Assembly (NCBI GenBank): GCA_029555925.1
Contig: JAKPQU010000565.1
Location: forward strand, 1-31,506
Length of the DNA stretch: 31,506 bases
Source: Bacillota bacterium
GTDB taxonomy: Bacteria; Eremiobacterota; SpSt-956; JAKJGF01
Direction: 5' to 3'
This document shows, one piece after another, positions 1 to 8,763 of this stretch. The position numbers were made by a program, and so were the translations under genes. A model generated the notes under the pieces. The model worked only from the letters and a program-made list of their open reading frames with translations, was not told where the DNA came from and searched no databases. Numbering within the stretch: position 1 is the first letter of the stretch; each line of letters starts with the position of its first letter.

Positions 1-1877
1 AAGATAGATGCTTTTACGAGAAAATCCTTTGTCATGTTATCCATTAATTTAATTCTATCTATTAACAGTTCATTAATTGAATTTGGCAGAAGGAAATTTA
101 TTTTCTCTTCATCAACTTTCCAGTTGTTCTCCTGCCAGTTCAATGTTTTACTTTCTATTAAAAAATTAATACTTTCTTTTATAAAGAGAGGATTCCCTTC
201 GGAAGCTATATATATTTTTTGAAATAGTTTATCTTCTATTGTTTCCGTCATGAGTATGCTTTTTATCATTTCTGCTGTATGTTCAGGGCCAAGGTTCCTA
301 ATACTGATAGATTTCGGAGAAAATACCTCGTTCCATCTGGTCATACCGGGAATGATTTCATATTCACCAAAGAGTTTATCTTCATCTAACGTTGCTATTA
401 CCAGTATATGGCCTTCCTGTTTTTTCTGTAATTCCAGAAGGAAATTGAATGTAGAAGCATCGGTCCAGTGAATATCATCTATTGTTATAATCAGTGGTTT
501 GATGGAGGATAATTCTATCAGAAAATTAAGGAGCAATCCTGATACGTCTTCTGTAAATTCAGGCTCTCCTCTTCTTCCGTACGGTTCCATAAGAGGTATA
601 ATGTAAGGATAGATTTTATCTGCCAGTTCTTTTATCTGTTGAATATCTCCGGAAATGTTCCTGAAAGGAATATTATTACTGTCACGTTTAAAATTCAGAT
701 CTTTCTTGAAGATCATATTATTATAAAGTTCATTTCTATCCTGAGCAAAGAAGGGGGATAAGCCGTGTATGATAGTATAATAAGGGGCAAAAAACTTTTC
801 TCTGCTGCAGGTACCTTTTATAAATAACATGTTTCTTATCCTGGCATATACTTCTATTTCTTCAAGCAATCTGGTTTTACCTGTACCCTGTGGGCCTGAA
901 ACCATTATAAGTTTTATTTGTTTTTCTTCTTTTAGTTTATCAACTTCAAGATATAATTCTTTAAATTCTTCATCACGTCCTACAAGTGATGACCTGGGGT
1001 TAAGAAAACTTATTCCTCTGTAAGATAAGTTTTCCGGCAAATTCATTTTATCAGATGTATTCTTCAGAGCTTCCATCAATTCCCTGGCAGAGCTGTATCT
1101 GTCATCAGGTTTTTTCTCCAGCAGCTTCATGATTATCTGTTCTATATGGCCGGGAATGGATGGGTTATAAATAGATGGAGATTTTGGCGGATCATTTACA
1201 TGCTGCATAATAACAGTGATTTTACTGCTTCCTTTGAAAGGTTTTTTCCCTGTAGCTAATTCGTACATGATGACACCGAGAGAATATAAATCTGCACGAC
1301 TGTCAACAGTGCTATTCATAACCTGTTCAGGCGCTATATAACTGGCTGTGCCCAGTATTGCCCCTTCATTTGTCAGTTTGTTACTGTCTAACATATTAAG
1401 GGCATAACCAAAATCGAGTATATTTATTTTGCCTTCCTCTGTTATCATAATATTTGATGGTTTCAAATCTCTATGGACTATACCCATTGAATGAGCATGA
1501 TCTAAAATATTACATAATTCTATCATAAGCCTTACTATAAATCCGGGCCCGAATGTTTCTCTTTCCATAAGAACAGACAGTGCCATACCGGGTACATAAT
1601 CCAGAACTATATAGTATTTACCATCAAATTCCTCTATGTTTTTAGCTATGATGATATTAGGATGAGTAATCTGTTCAGACATCTTCAGTTCTCTTCTCAG
1701 ACGTTCTATTGTTTTAAATTTATCTTTTTCAGGCCCATAGAGCAAATGTTCTTTTATAAGTTTTATAACAACATTTTTCCCTGAAGATATATCTTCTGCC
1801 AGAAATATTTCGCTTGTTCCGCCTTCACTTATCATTTCAAGTAATTTGTAACGTTCACTTAATATTTTTCCTATCAT
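1..1877 (-). CDS. Ser/Thr protein kinase fused to AAA-type ATPase (5' part only, runs off window)
   Basis: The frame is open for 625 codons from an ATG at 1877 and has no stop before the window edge, so the C-terminus is missing. Residues 1-270 are a complete Hanks-type kinase: glycine loop around SEGGTSE (17-23), invariant Lys39, catalytic loop HRDLKPSN (His135-Asp137), DFG (155-157) and an APEQ motif. A short linker leads to an NTPase: Walker A GPQGTGKT (328-335) and a Walker B-like ITIDDIHW with Asp467-Asp468, as in AAA_16/MalT-type signalling ATPases. This order resembles PknK-type regulators and the large kinase-ATPase proteins of cyanobacteria, which often continue into TPR, GAF or histidine-kinase modules. 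What follows here cannot be seen. An AAGGA-like site lies about 14 nt before the ATG. It probably acts as a cytoplasmic signal integrator; target unknown. Confidence 0.88.
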   Translation of the reverse strand, partial: MIGKILSERYKLLEMISEGGTSEIFLAEDISSGKNVVIKLIKEHLLYGPEKDKFKTIERLRRELKMSEQITHPNIIIAKNIEEFDGKYYIVLDYVPGMALSVLMERETFGPGFIVRLMIELCNILDHAHSMGIVHRDLKPSNIMITEEGKINILDFGYALNMLDSNKLTNEGAILGTASYIAPEQVMNSTVDSRADLYSLGVIMYELATGKKPFKGSSKITVIMQHVNDPPKSPSIYNPSIPGHIEQIIMKLLEKKPDDRYSSARELMEALKNTSDKMNLPENLSYRGISFLNPRSSLVGRDEEFKELYLEVDKLKEEKQIKLIMVSGPQGTGKTRLLEEIEVYARIRNMLFIKGTCSREKFFAPYYTIIHGLSPFFAQDRNELYNNMIFKKDLNFKRDSNNIPFRNISGDIQQIKELADKIYPYIIPLMEPYGRRGEPEFTEDVSGLLLNFLIELSSIKPLIITIDDIHWTDASTFNFLLELQKKQEGHILVIATLDEDKLFGEYEIIPGMTRWNEVFSPKSISIRNLGPEHTAEMIKSILMTETIEDKLFQKIYIASEGNPLFIKESINFLIESKTLNWQENNWKVDEEKINFLLPNSINELLIDRIKLMDNMTKDFLVKASI

Positions 1878-1986
1878 AAAATATCATCGTTCCTTATTAT
1901 TCAATTTGATATAAACTTATTCTAGAAAAAAAACTTTATTCCTGTAGATTTTTTAGTCGAATTCATAACTTATTTATATGAAAATT

Positions 1987-2007
1987 GTGAAGTGTGAAGT
2001 GTGAAGG
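1987..2007. repeat. heptad array, unit GTGAAGT (3 copies)
   Basis: Three consecutive 7-bp units, the last reading GTGAAGG. The motif TATTTATATGAAAAT lies immediately before the array and recurs before 8320. Confidence 0.75.
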
Positions 2008-2066
2008 GGGAAGGGAGGATAAATTCTTATCCTTCGTTTTAACCACCCGGTCATGGCTGTTAGAAT

Positions 2067-2199
2067 TTATAGTGTATTTCATAACTTATTAGAATTTAAG
2101 TCTTCGTGACGCGTAACGGGTTTAATCCCTGCGCATCACGCATTACGCTTTACGCATTACGAGGTCATTATTTATGGATAGTTATGAAACTAACTATAA
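2067..2199. repeat. 133-bp dispersed repeat, copy A (inverted relative to copy B at 15866-15998)
   Basis: Aligned by eye, the reverse complement of 15866-15998 matches this stretch without gaps, with about four differences (129/133). The element contains heptad units of the CGTGACG/CGTAACG/CATTACG type around a GGGTTTAATCCC core. It ends in ATGGATAGTTATGAAACTAA. In copy B those last bases are the first codons of the kinase fragment; here the frame stops after nine codons. Confidence 0.9.
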
Positions 2200-2254
2200 T
2201 TAGAGTGAAACGTAAGTAAAACCACATTTGTCATAAAAAAATAGAAACATCTCT

Positions 2255-2283
2255 TTGACAATAAACTGACCTTATGTTAATAT
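2255..2283 (+). promoter_or_regulatory. possible sigma-70-type promoter for the HEAT gene
   Basis: A perfect TTGACA (2255-2260) is followed after 17 nt by TAATAT (2278-2283, 4/6 to the -10 consensus); TATTAT at 2281 is an alternative with a long spacer. The HEAT gene starts 139 nt downstream, with a heptad array in between. Confidence 0.35.
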
Positions 2284-2349
2284 TATTAAATATAAGTTTA
2301 ATTTTTTTTATGCAAATTCCGACTATGGTCGGGCCATAAAATCTGTGCC

Positions 2350-2379
2350 CGCGTCACGTGTCACGCATAACGCGTCACG
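2350..2379. repeat. heptad array, CGCGTCA type
   Basis: Four 7-bp units that vary around CGCGTCA (CGCGTCA, CGTGTCA, CGCATAA, CGCGTCA). The array ends 42 nt before the HEAT gene start. Confidence 0.7.
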
Positions 2380-2421
2380 GTTTATTTTTGCAGGAGTAAT
2401 AAGTTAATTATTTGAAAAATT

Positions 2422-3282
2422 ATGTTTGATTTCAGCGATATTGATGACTGTATTAAAGCTTTAAAAAGTGTAGATCCTATGGTAAGAGCCAGTGCGGCAA
2501 GATCCCTTGCGATTTTTACCGATAAAAAATCTTTAAAGGCTCTCATGGGAGCGTTGAAAGATGATAATGCTACAGTCAGAAGTAATGCAGTAAGGTCTCT
2601 TGGAACCAGGGGAGATGCCAGGGCCACAGATGCCATAATTAAGTGTCTTGAAGAAGATGAAGAAGAAGTAAAAATAAGGGCAGCAGAGATTATAAGCACC
2701 TTTGGTATTAATGATAACGTTATAAAGGTTCTTAAAAATACACTGGAAGAACCGTCCAGACTGGTACAAATCTGGACACTTTATTCTCTGGTGAAACTTG
2801 GAGAAGAAGAATATTTTGACAGGTTATTAGATTATGCAGAAGATGAAGACAGTAAGAATAGAGCAAATGCTATCGGAGCTTTAGGAAAAATAGGTGATGA
2901 AAAAAGTTTAAAACCTTTAATTAATGCTCTCATGGATATATCCTGGCCTGTAAGGTACAGATCCCTTTATTCTTTATGTGAACTTGGCTGGATTGATAAA
3001 ATAGAAGGATTGGAAGAGTTTTTATCCGATGAATCTCCGAAGGTAAGAATTATAGCACTGAAAGCTATAGGTAATTCTTCTGGCAGGGAACATATAAATA
3101 ATATAATGTCATCTTTACACGATGAAGACTGGGAAGTACGTTATAATGCAGTGGGAGTTCTTGAAAGAATAGCTACAGGAGAAGAGATACCTCTTCTGGA
3201 AAAATTTCTTAAAGCCGAGCGTAATCCTACTGTGAGAATTTCCATGGAATCACTTCTGGAACAGCTTAAAGAAAGTGCCTGA
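2422..3282 (+). CDS. HEAT-repeat protein (PBS-lyase type)
   Basis: A 286-aa soluble protein built of about eight tandem HEAT units of roughly 30 residues with the usual signature, for example VRASAARSLAIF, VRSNAVRSLGTRGD and VRYNAVGVLERI. There is no signal peptide or membrane segment. HEAT solenoids are protein-docking scaffolds, and no enzymatic motif is visible. An in-frame TGA at 2413 leaves ATG 2422 as the only standard start. No convincing Shine-Dalgarno site lies near it; GGAG at 2393-2396 is too far away. The next gene starts 9 nt after the stop, so the two are probably co-transcribed. Confidence 0.85.
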   Translation: MFDFSDIDDCIKALKSVDPMVRASAARSLAIFTDKKSLKALMGALKDDNATVRSNAVRSLGTRGDARATDAIIKCLEEDEEEVKIRAAEIISTFGINDNVIKVLKNTLEEPSRLVQIWTLYSLVKLGEEEYFDRLLDYAEDEDSKNRANAIGALGKIGDEKSLKPLINALMDISWPVRYRSLYSLCELGWIDKIEGLEEFLSDESPKVRIIALKAIGNSSGREHINNIMSSLHDEDWEVRYNAVGVLERIATGEEIPLLEKFLKAERNPTVRISMESLLEQLKESA

Positions 3283-3291
3283 TTATAATAC

Positions 3292-5847
3292 GTGAAACAT
3301 GATTTGAAATTTTTAAAACCGGACCTGTCTGTTATAAATGATTTTACAGAAAACTATCCTTCTTTTATCGATATTGAAGAAACCGGCATTTCCGAATCGG
3401 GAGAACCAATCAGATGTTTAACTGCAGGTCATGGTCATATTAATGTTATTGTAATTTTAGCCCATAATGAGCCTTTAAACAGTATTTCTCTGAATAATCT
3501 GATTGCTTTTATGGTTTTAAATGAAAAATTTATTAAAGATGCAGATTTTTCCTGGCATATTATTAAACTTCCGTCAAATAAAAAAGATATACTTTCCGGA
3601 TTCCCACTGAATTATAAACACATAAAATATATTAATACTCCTTCTGATACAAGAGCTTTAATGAAGATAATCGATAAAACCAGAATAGATCTGCTTTTTA
3701 CCTGTTATAGTGATGAGAAAAGTGATTTTTCTTATTATATTACAGATGAATGTCCTTCTTTATCCAAAAAAATCTATAAATTATTGAAGAAATATAATCT
3801 GTCTTCCAGAAAGCCCGAATTTCCCTTTGTAAAAAATCTCTATAAAAAAGGCATATATAAAATCTTTTCTTCTAAAGATATATATGACTGTTATGAAAAA
3901 AATCTTTTTGAAGAAATGCCTCATATACCGGGAGAAAATGTTGAAACTTACACTTCTCTCCGGTGGCAAAGTTTTTGTGTGAGATGCAATATACCTGATG
4001 GCAGGAGTGATTTATTACATACAGAGATTATATCGCTTCTATGTGCTGCCGATTATATGGAAAATTCTTTTTCAAAGAAAGAAGAATTTCCTTCGAAGGT
4101 TTATCTATGCAGTCTGGATAATATAAGTTGCAGCGGATGTTGTATAGATTCTAAAGAAGATAAAGAAGTGTTAAGAAAATATGTGGAAGAGAACAGTATT
4201 TCTTTTGCGAAATATTTTTCCGGAAGAGAAGTTGTAACATTTTCTGATCTGGAAGATTATATATTCAGCAGAGAAGGTGCTGTTACATCCTATACAAAAG
4301 AGTTTTACAGAGATAACTGCTCTCTTGCCGGCTATATGGACGGGCACCACTCCAGAATAGGCTGTCTTATACATCCTAAAAGAACAGGCGGAATGGAAAT
4401 ACGTGAAGGTCTCTGGATGCTGATATGTGCCCCTTATGAGAAATGTTACAGAGATCTGCTCTGGAAGGAACTGCCTTCCGAGGGAAAAGAAGATTTTATA
4501 GCTCACGTAAATGGCCTTGACTGGATTGATTATGCAAAGACCATATATCGTTTAATTCCAGAACTCTATGGACACTATAAATTGAAAAATGATATAAAAA
4601 ATAGCCATTTCTTCAGAGAATTACAGGATTTTTCTCTAAATAATGCATCTGAGATAAAGCAAAATTTACATCTTTTAGATGATTTTTATTCACTGAATGA
4701 TAATATTCAATTTTCTCCTGAATTTTTAGAAGAGTATTTAGATAAATTTGGCCACATGTTCCTTGAAAAATGTCTGAAATATATAGAGACCCGTTATAAT
4801 GTACCTTTAATATTAATGAAAATACCTGCGGAAAAATTGACTTCAGGTCATAACATTATAAACGGTAATACTAATTATATTATTTTTATCCCTTCCCATG
4901 AGAAAACAAAGAAAACAATCTTAATTGCTACAAGCTATGATAATAATCATAAATTTTCAAATAATTCTCCCGAAAATGCAAAAACATCAGGATTTTTAAT
5001 AAATCTTATGGTTGATATTATAAATAGTACGAACAGACATGTTAATTATATGTTTTCTTTTTTCGGAGCAGACAATAATGAACTTCTGCCTCTTGCAGGT
5101 TCTTTTTATTTCTCCGAGAAACTTTCTGCCGGTCTGTCTGTAGAACATTATAAAATTTTTCCTGAAGATATAATCTGCCAGATTTTTTTAAAGGATATAT
5201 TACAGGGTAAATACTATGGTAAGTTGATCTGTCATATACCTGTATTTCGCCGGAGAGAAACATTGCTGGAAGAATATGTTTACGAAAAACTTTATGATGA
5301 TATAGAACATCTTGATGAGACAGTATTGTCCTCTATCGGAAATTTTGTCGCAGAGTATACAGGAAAGGGAAAAATCCTGGATTTAGTAAGAAATATTGAT
5401 AAAGTAAATGCAATCATATCAGGTATAAAAAATTTGAAATCTTTCAGAAGAGATGATATTTATAATTTTCTCTTACCTCTGTTGAATGATTCTGAACTGG
5501 CAAAAGATATTACAGCTTTAATAAGAGAAAGATTTCACTTTTTTGAAATCCCGGACAGTGCGGAAGAACTGAAAGAATCTCTTCAGAAAAAAGGTGTTCT
5601 CAGAGAGGGATGTCCTTTTTATATTAATACAAACATGGTTTTTACGGAAAAACTCTGCGAACTCCTTTCAGATGAAGGTTTTGATGTGAGTGAGGAACGA
5701 ATAGGCAGGAGAATAGGCTTTTATCCTCTTTTATCTTTAAATGTGTCTACTGTATCTATAGAGGGGCTTCCAGTAAAAGAAGAAAAAGAAATAAAATTTG
5801 AAATTTTTAAAGAAAAATTTATAGAATTTCTGAAAATTTTGAAGTAG
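3292..5847 (+). CDS. large protein resembling two degenerate zinc-peptidase domains (M14-like, then M28-like)
   Basis: An 851-aa protein with a GTG start 9 nt after the HEAT gene and no clear ribosome site. Residues about 25-110 look like the start of an M14 carboxypeptidase/deacylase (TGISESGEPI, then VIVILAHNEPL). The metal-binding HxxE is reduced to HNE (His58-Glu60). Residues about 535-610 resemble an M28 aminopeptidase (TILIATSYDNN, then FSFFGADNNELLPLAGSFYF). The HxD metal motif reads SYD (548-550), while Glu597 sits where the catalytic Glu pair is expected. A cysteine cluster (Cys273, 280, 283, 284) lies between. There is no signal peptide. These similarities are by eye and weak. If real, the protein is more likely a binding or scaffold protein than an active peptidase. 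Otherwise it is an unrecognised protein. Confidence 0.5.
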   Translation: MKHDLKFLKPDLSVINDFTENYPSFIDIEETGISESGEPIRCLTAGHGHINVIVILAHNEPLNSISLNNLIAFMVLNEKFIKDADFSWHIIKLPSNKKDILSGFPLNYKHIKYINTPSDTRALMKIIDKTRIDLLFTCYSDEKSDFSYYITDECPSLSKKIYKLLKKYNLSSRKPEFPFVKNLYKKGIYKIFSSKDIYDCYEKNLFEEMPHIPGENVETYTSLRWQSFCVRCNIPDGRSDLLHTEIISLLCAADYMENSFSKKEEFPSKVYLCSLDNISCSGCCIDSKEDKEVLRKYVEENSISFAKYFSGREVVTFSDLEDYIFSREGAVTSYTKEFYRDNCSLAGYMDGHHSRIGCLIHPKRTGGMEIREGLWMLICAPYEKCYRDLLWKELPSEGKEDFIAHVNGLDWIDYAKTIYRLIPELYGHYKLKNDIKNSHFFRELQDFSLNNASEIKQNLHLLDDFYSLNDNIQFSPEFLEEYLDKFGHMFLEKCLKYIETRYNVPLILMKIPAEKLTSGHNIINGNTNYIIFIPSHEKTKKTILIATSYDNNHKFSNNSPENAKTSGFLINLMVDIINSTNRHVNYMFSFFGADNNELLPLAGSFYFSEKLSAGLSVEHYKIFPEDIICQIFLKDILQGKYYGKLICHIPVFRRRETLLEEYVYEKLYDDIEHLDETVLSSIGNFVAEYTGKGKILDLVRNIDKVNAIISGIKNLKSFRRDDIYNFLLPLLNDSELAKDITALIRERFHFFEIPDSAEELKESLQKKGVLREGCPFYINTNMVFTEKLCELLSDEGFDVSEERIGRRIGFYPLLSLNVSTVSIEGLPVKEEKEIKFEIFKEKFIEFLKILK

Positions 5848-5879
5848 ATTTCATTTGAAAAAAATTTATAGAATTTCTG
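5813..5879. repeat. 20-bp direct repeat spanning the end of the peptidase-like gene
   Basis: AAAAATTTATAGAATTTCTG occurs at 5813-5832, inside the last codons of the upstream gene, and again at 5860-5879, past its stop. This looks like a local duplication of the 3' end of the gene. Confidence 0.7.
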
Positions 5880-5903
5880 CGAGAATATGCCATCCTGGGC
5901 CTC

Positions 5904-6755
5904 TTATATAATATTACTGGCAAGCTCTTCTACCTGTTTTAGATTTGCCATAAAACCTAACATTACATTCATAAGGATATGTTCAGATAAATTCAATTTT
6001 TCTGCCACATCCTTATAAAATTTATAGGCTAGTCCGTCTGAGCCAACTCCCATGCCCATCATCATACAGAGTATGTCCGCCATATATACAATAGATGTTT
6101 CTATATCCTCATCGTCCATTTGCTCGGAGAGATGGTGCTGACGAATGATGTGAATCATTTTATCACTGAAATTCCATTTCTCTGCTACAAGGCCGCCTAG
6201 TTCTGCATGATCTATACCTATTATTTTCTTTTCTGCTTCTATAAAAGTACAGCCATTTTTTAAAACATCACCCATTATCTTTTTGAAGGAATTTTGTACA
6301 TATTTATCAAGTATTATTTTCCCAATATCCTTGATAAGTGCTGCCGTAAATATAAGAGACGAATCCTGAATAGAGAATTCCTTTGCCAGTTCTTTTGCTA
6401 TAAGGGCGGAAGAAATGGAATATTTCCATAATTCACCTTCACAGAGACAGTAACCTTTTTGTTCTTTTCTCAGATTTTTAGACATACTTTTCATAAAAAC
6501 CAGTTCTGCAACCTGATTTTTCCCGAGATAATTTATAGCCTGTTCCAGAGAATTTATTTTTTTAGGTAAACCAAAATAAGCAGAATTGCATATTTTTAAT
6601 ATATTGGCAGTCATAGCCTGATCGTATTTGATTAAATCTACCAGATCAGATATTTTACTGTCAGGATCTTCTGTAATGGAAAGGATTTTTGGTGTTGTTC
6701 CTGATACAGGGGGTAAATAATCTATGGCGGAGATAATTTTTTCTATTTCATACAT
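5904..6755 (-). CDS. HDOD domain signalling protein
   Basis: A 283-aa protein whose residues about 10-210 match the HDOD fold: LPPVSGTTPKILSITEDPDS, then DQAMTANILKICNSAYFGLP and a following LGKNQVAELV helix, with a degenerate HD core (AALIKDIGKIIL, HAELGGLVAEKW). HDOD proteins are non-hydrolytic relatives of HD phosphohydrolases that act in bacterial signalling. The start is well supported: AGGAGG lies about 10 nt before the ATG. It overlaps the 3' end of the CheD gene by 13 nt, so it is the last gene of a three-gene operon. No receiver or output domain is fused to it. Confidence 0.88.
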   Translation of the reverse strand: MYEIEKIISAIDYLPPVSGTTPKILSITEDPDSKISDLVDLIKYDQAMTANILKICNSAYFGLPKKINSLEQAINYLGKNQVAELVFMKSMSKNLRKEQKGYCLCEGELWKYSISSALIAKELAKEFSIQDSSLIFTAALIKDIGKIILDKYVQNSFKKIMGDVLKNGCTFIEAEKKIIGIDHAELGGLVAEKWNFSDKMIHIIRQHHLSEQMDDEDIETSIVYMADILCMMMGMGVGSDGLAYKFYKDVAEKLNLSEHILMNVMLGFMANLKQVEELASNII

Positions 6756-7231
6756 ATTTTTTTCTCCTCCTGTCCTGTTATGATAATATATAATAGTCCT
6801 TTTTTTATTTCCAGTTTCAAAGTCCTGTTGATATTTTTCCCTGTATCTTCAAAATCCACTTTGAGCCCGTATTGTTTAAGGATAGATTTTGTGGCTATAT
6901 AATTGCTTTTCCCTATGTTTAAGAAATCTATCTGTCCCATAATTTCTGCTGCCCCTGCGATAGCAACCTTCAGGTTTTCTTTTTTTGCTCCCAGTTGATA
7001 CATAGTGTCTAAAAATTTTGCTATACCTGTATCGGCAAACATATAAGGATTGTTCTGTGCTTTAACAGGAGAAAGTTTTGAGCTTGGAAGCATAAAGTGT
7101 AATATGCCCCCTGTTTGAATGACAGGATCATACAAGACAATTCCTATACAGGAGCCGAGAGAATGAGCAATTAAAACTGCTTTTGTATCACTGCTTGTTT
7201 TCATGTCGGAAAGACTTACTAGAATATTCAC
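6743..7231 (-). CDS. cheD: CheD-like chemoreceptor glutamine deamidase
   Basis: A 162-aa protein of normal CheD length, starting with GTG at 7231. It carries the family core SLGSCIGIVLYDP with nucleophile Cys28 and GGILHFMLP with His45, followed by the conserved IAGAAEIMG segment and a central NIGKSNY motif. CheD enzymes deamidate glutamines in chemoreceptor signalling domains and bind CheC. The Thr that completes the Cys-His-Thr triad appears to be Ala22 here, by eye alignment to the LxTLGLGSC form. No receptor, CheA or CheC gene is in the window. The partners are a histidine kinase upstream (15-nt gap) and an HDOD protein downstream (overlap), suggesting use outside classical chemotaxis. 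Confidence 0.85.
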   Translation of the reverse strand: MNILVSLSDMKTSSDTKAVLIAHSLGSCIGIVLYDPVIQTGGILHFMLPSSKLSPVKAQNNPYMFADTGIAKFLDTMYQLGAKKENLKVAIAGAAEIMGQIDFLNIGKSNYIATKSILKQYGLKVDFEDTGKNINRTLKLEIKKGLLYIIITGQEEKKICMK

Positions 7232-7246
7232 AGGAAACCCTTTCTA

Positions 7247-8185
7247 TCATAAATTTATTGAATTTAATTTAACTGTAAAATGAAAAGTACTCCCATGGTT
7301 TAATTTACTTTCAACCCATATTTTTCCACCCAGGATTGTAACAAGTTTCTGTGCTATAGAAAGACCTATCCCTATACCTTCATATTTTCTTGATAGAGAA
7401 CTGTCTATCTGGGTGAAACTGTCAAATATTATATCAAGTTTATCCTCTGCAATACCGATACCGGTATCTGAAATAGAGAAATGAAGTGTTAACTTCTCAT
7501 CTTTTTCTGGCTTTTCCGGTTCAATTCTGAGTACAATCTCACCTGTGTCAGTAAATTTAATAGCATTTTCTAAAATTCTGATGATTACAGTTTTTAGTAA
7601 CCTGCTATCACCCTCCAGGGTTTCCGGTATATCCTCTCTGACATAATGGAATAGACCGAGGTTTTTTTTCTCTGCGTCAGTACGAAAAATTTTAATGATA
7701 TCGTCAATAAAAGTCCGGAATTTAAAAGGAATTTCATCCAGCTCAAAGTGGCCGTCCTGTATTTCCGTAAGAGTAAGTATTTCGCTCAGAAGAGAAAATA
7801 GAGAATTACCTGCACTTATAATTACTTCAACCCATTCTCTCTGTTCTGCCGTCAGGTTTGTATCAAGGAGTAAATTGGACATGCCGAGTATGGCATTCAT
7901 AGGCGTACGGAATTCATGATTCATATTGCTCAGAAACTGGCTCTTGGTAAGATTTCCTGTTTCCGCTATGACTGCCATTTGATTGGCTTTTTCTATGGCC
8001 TGTTCAAGCTGCAGGTTTGTATCTTTTAATTCCTTTAATGTAGCCTCTGTAGATTGCTTTGTTTCCAGCAATTCTCTTTCTAGTTTTTTACTTTCAAAGG
8101 ATACATGTTCTAATTCCCTTACTCTTTTGCGTAACAGACCAACTTCTTCTATAAGTTCTTCTTTAGTTTTATCTATATCTCTCAT
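7247..8185 (-). CDS. cytoplasmic sensor histidine kinase
   Basis: A 312-aa kinase with no membrane segment and no recognisable sensor domain. Residues 1-75 are a charged coiled coil. The HisKA H-box is FLSNMNHEFRTPMN with phospho-acceptor His90. The HATPase domain has an N-box (ILENAIKFTDTGEI), G1 (DTGIGIAEDK), F-box (FDSFTQID) and a G2 reading GIGIGLSI. It resembles the kinase core of hybrid kinases of the HEFRTP class, but no receiver domain follows and no response regulator is in the window. It is the first gene of the operon with CheD and the HDOD protein. The ATG at 8185 is the only standard start after an upstream stop. A GGAGG lies 27 nt upstream, too far to be its own ribosome site. 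Confidence 0.9.
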   Translation of the reverse strand: MRDIDKTKEELIEEVGLLRKRVRELEHVSFESKKLERELLETKQSTEATLKELKDTNLQLEQAIEKANQMAVIAETGNLTKSQFLSNMNHEFRTPMNAILGMSNLLLDTNLTAEQREWVEVIISAGNSLFSLLSEILTLTEIQDGHFELDEIPFKFRTFIDDIIKIFRTDAEKKNLGLFHYVREDIPETLEGDSRLLKTVIIRILENAIKFTDTGEIVLRIEPEKPEKDEKLTLHFSISDTGIGIAEDKLDIIFDSFTQIDSSLSRKYEGIGIGLSIAQKLVTILGGKIWVESKLNHGSTFHFTVKLNSINL

Positions 8186-8592
8186 AATTGATTTTTTATG
8201 ATACTAAAGATTTTCCTCCAGAATATTGAATATAATTTTTAGAAAAATGGCCAGGGCTACTTATTACTGCCAGCGGAAAATATTACACCAAATATTTACA
8301 GGTATTTATATGAAAATGATGAAGTTTACACCTTCACTGGATGTTGATTTTCATATTTGGTTGTGACCGCTCCGGTCATGTCTGTTAGTTTCTGCTGTCA
8401 CGCATTACGCCTTACTGGTCACGAAACAGTAATCTGTGTTATATTACCGTTATAAGGACTTAGATTTTTTAGCAAAATCTAATATAATTTCCTTTAGTAT
8501 ATATTATCTCATATTACTTTTCTGTTATCAATCTTACCAGATGATTTTCTTTTTTAAAATAAAGGATTTATAAAAATTAAAAAGAAATTATT

Positions 8593-8700
8593 TACTATAC
8601 TTTCGCACTTTTTTATAAAACCTTTGATTTTATTGACTTTAGTTAAAACATAAAACCTAATAAACTCAAGGCTTTTTCTGAAATCTGCAAAAGTATAGTA
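8593..8700. repeat. 108-bp imperfect palindrome
   Basis: The outer arms TACTATACTTTCGC (8593-8606) and GCAAAAGTATAGTA (8687-8700) pair at 13 of 14 positions. The similarity continues inward without gaps for about 40 nt (for example AAAACCTTTGATTTTATT against the complement of AATAAACTCAAGGCTTTT, 15 of 18). It could be a non-coding miniature element or a transcribed hairpin. Confidence 0.65.
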
Positions 8701-8733
8701 TTTATATACTTTATAAATATACAGGAATATCCT

Positions 8734-8763
8734 CGCGTTACGTGACACGCGTCACGCGTCACG
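8734..8763. repeat. heptad array, CGCGTCA type, adjacent to the methyltransferase start
   Basis: About four 7-bp units (CGCGTTA, CGTGACA, CGCGTCA, CGCGTCA). The array ends 9 nt before the ATG at 8773 and occupies the place where a Shine-Dalgarno site would be expected. Confidence 0.75.

Larger units (their letters stand above)
1878..2421. other. 544-bp intergenic region with repeats, divergent promoters expected
   Basis: This gap lies between the divergent kinase-ATPase and HEAT genes. It holds a heptad array (1987-2007, unit GTGAAGT), one copy of the 133-bp inverted repeat (2067-2199), another heptad array (2350-2379, units of the CGCGTCA type) and a possible promoter at 2255. The stretches around 1971-1989 and 2047-2064 recur in degenerate form at 8303-8321 and 8372-8388. 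I see no gene in it. Confidence 0.7.

Noticed and set aside
2382..2769. Two minus-strand frames opposite the HEAT gene
   Set aside because: They are shadows of the HEAT coding sequence, low in complexity and without start signals.
8554..8748. 64-codon minus-strand frame
   Set aside because: It lies over the 108-bp palindrome, is AT-rich, and has no ribosome site or recognisable motif.
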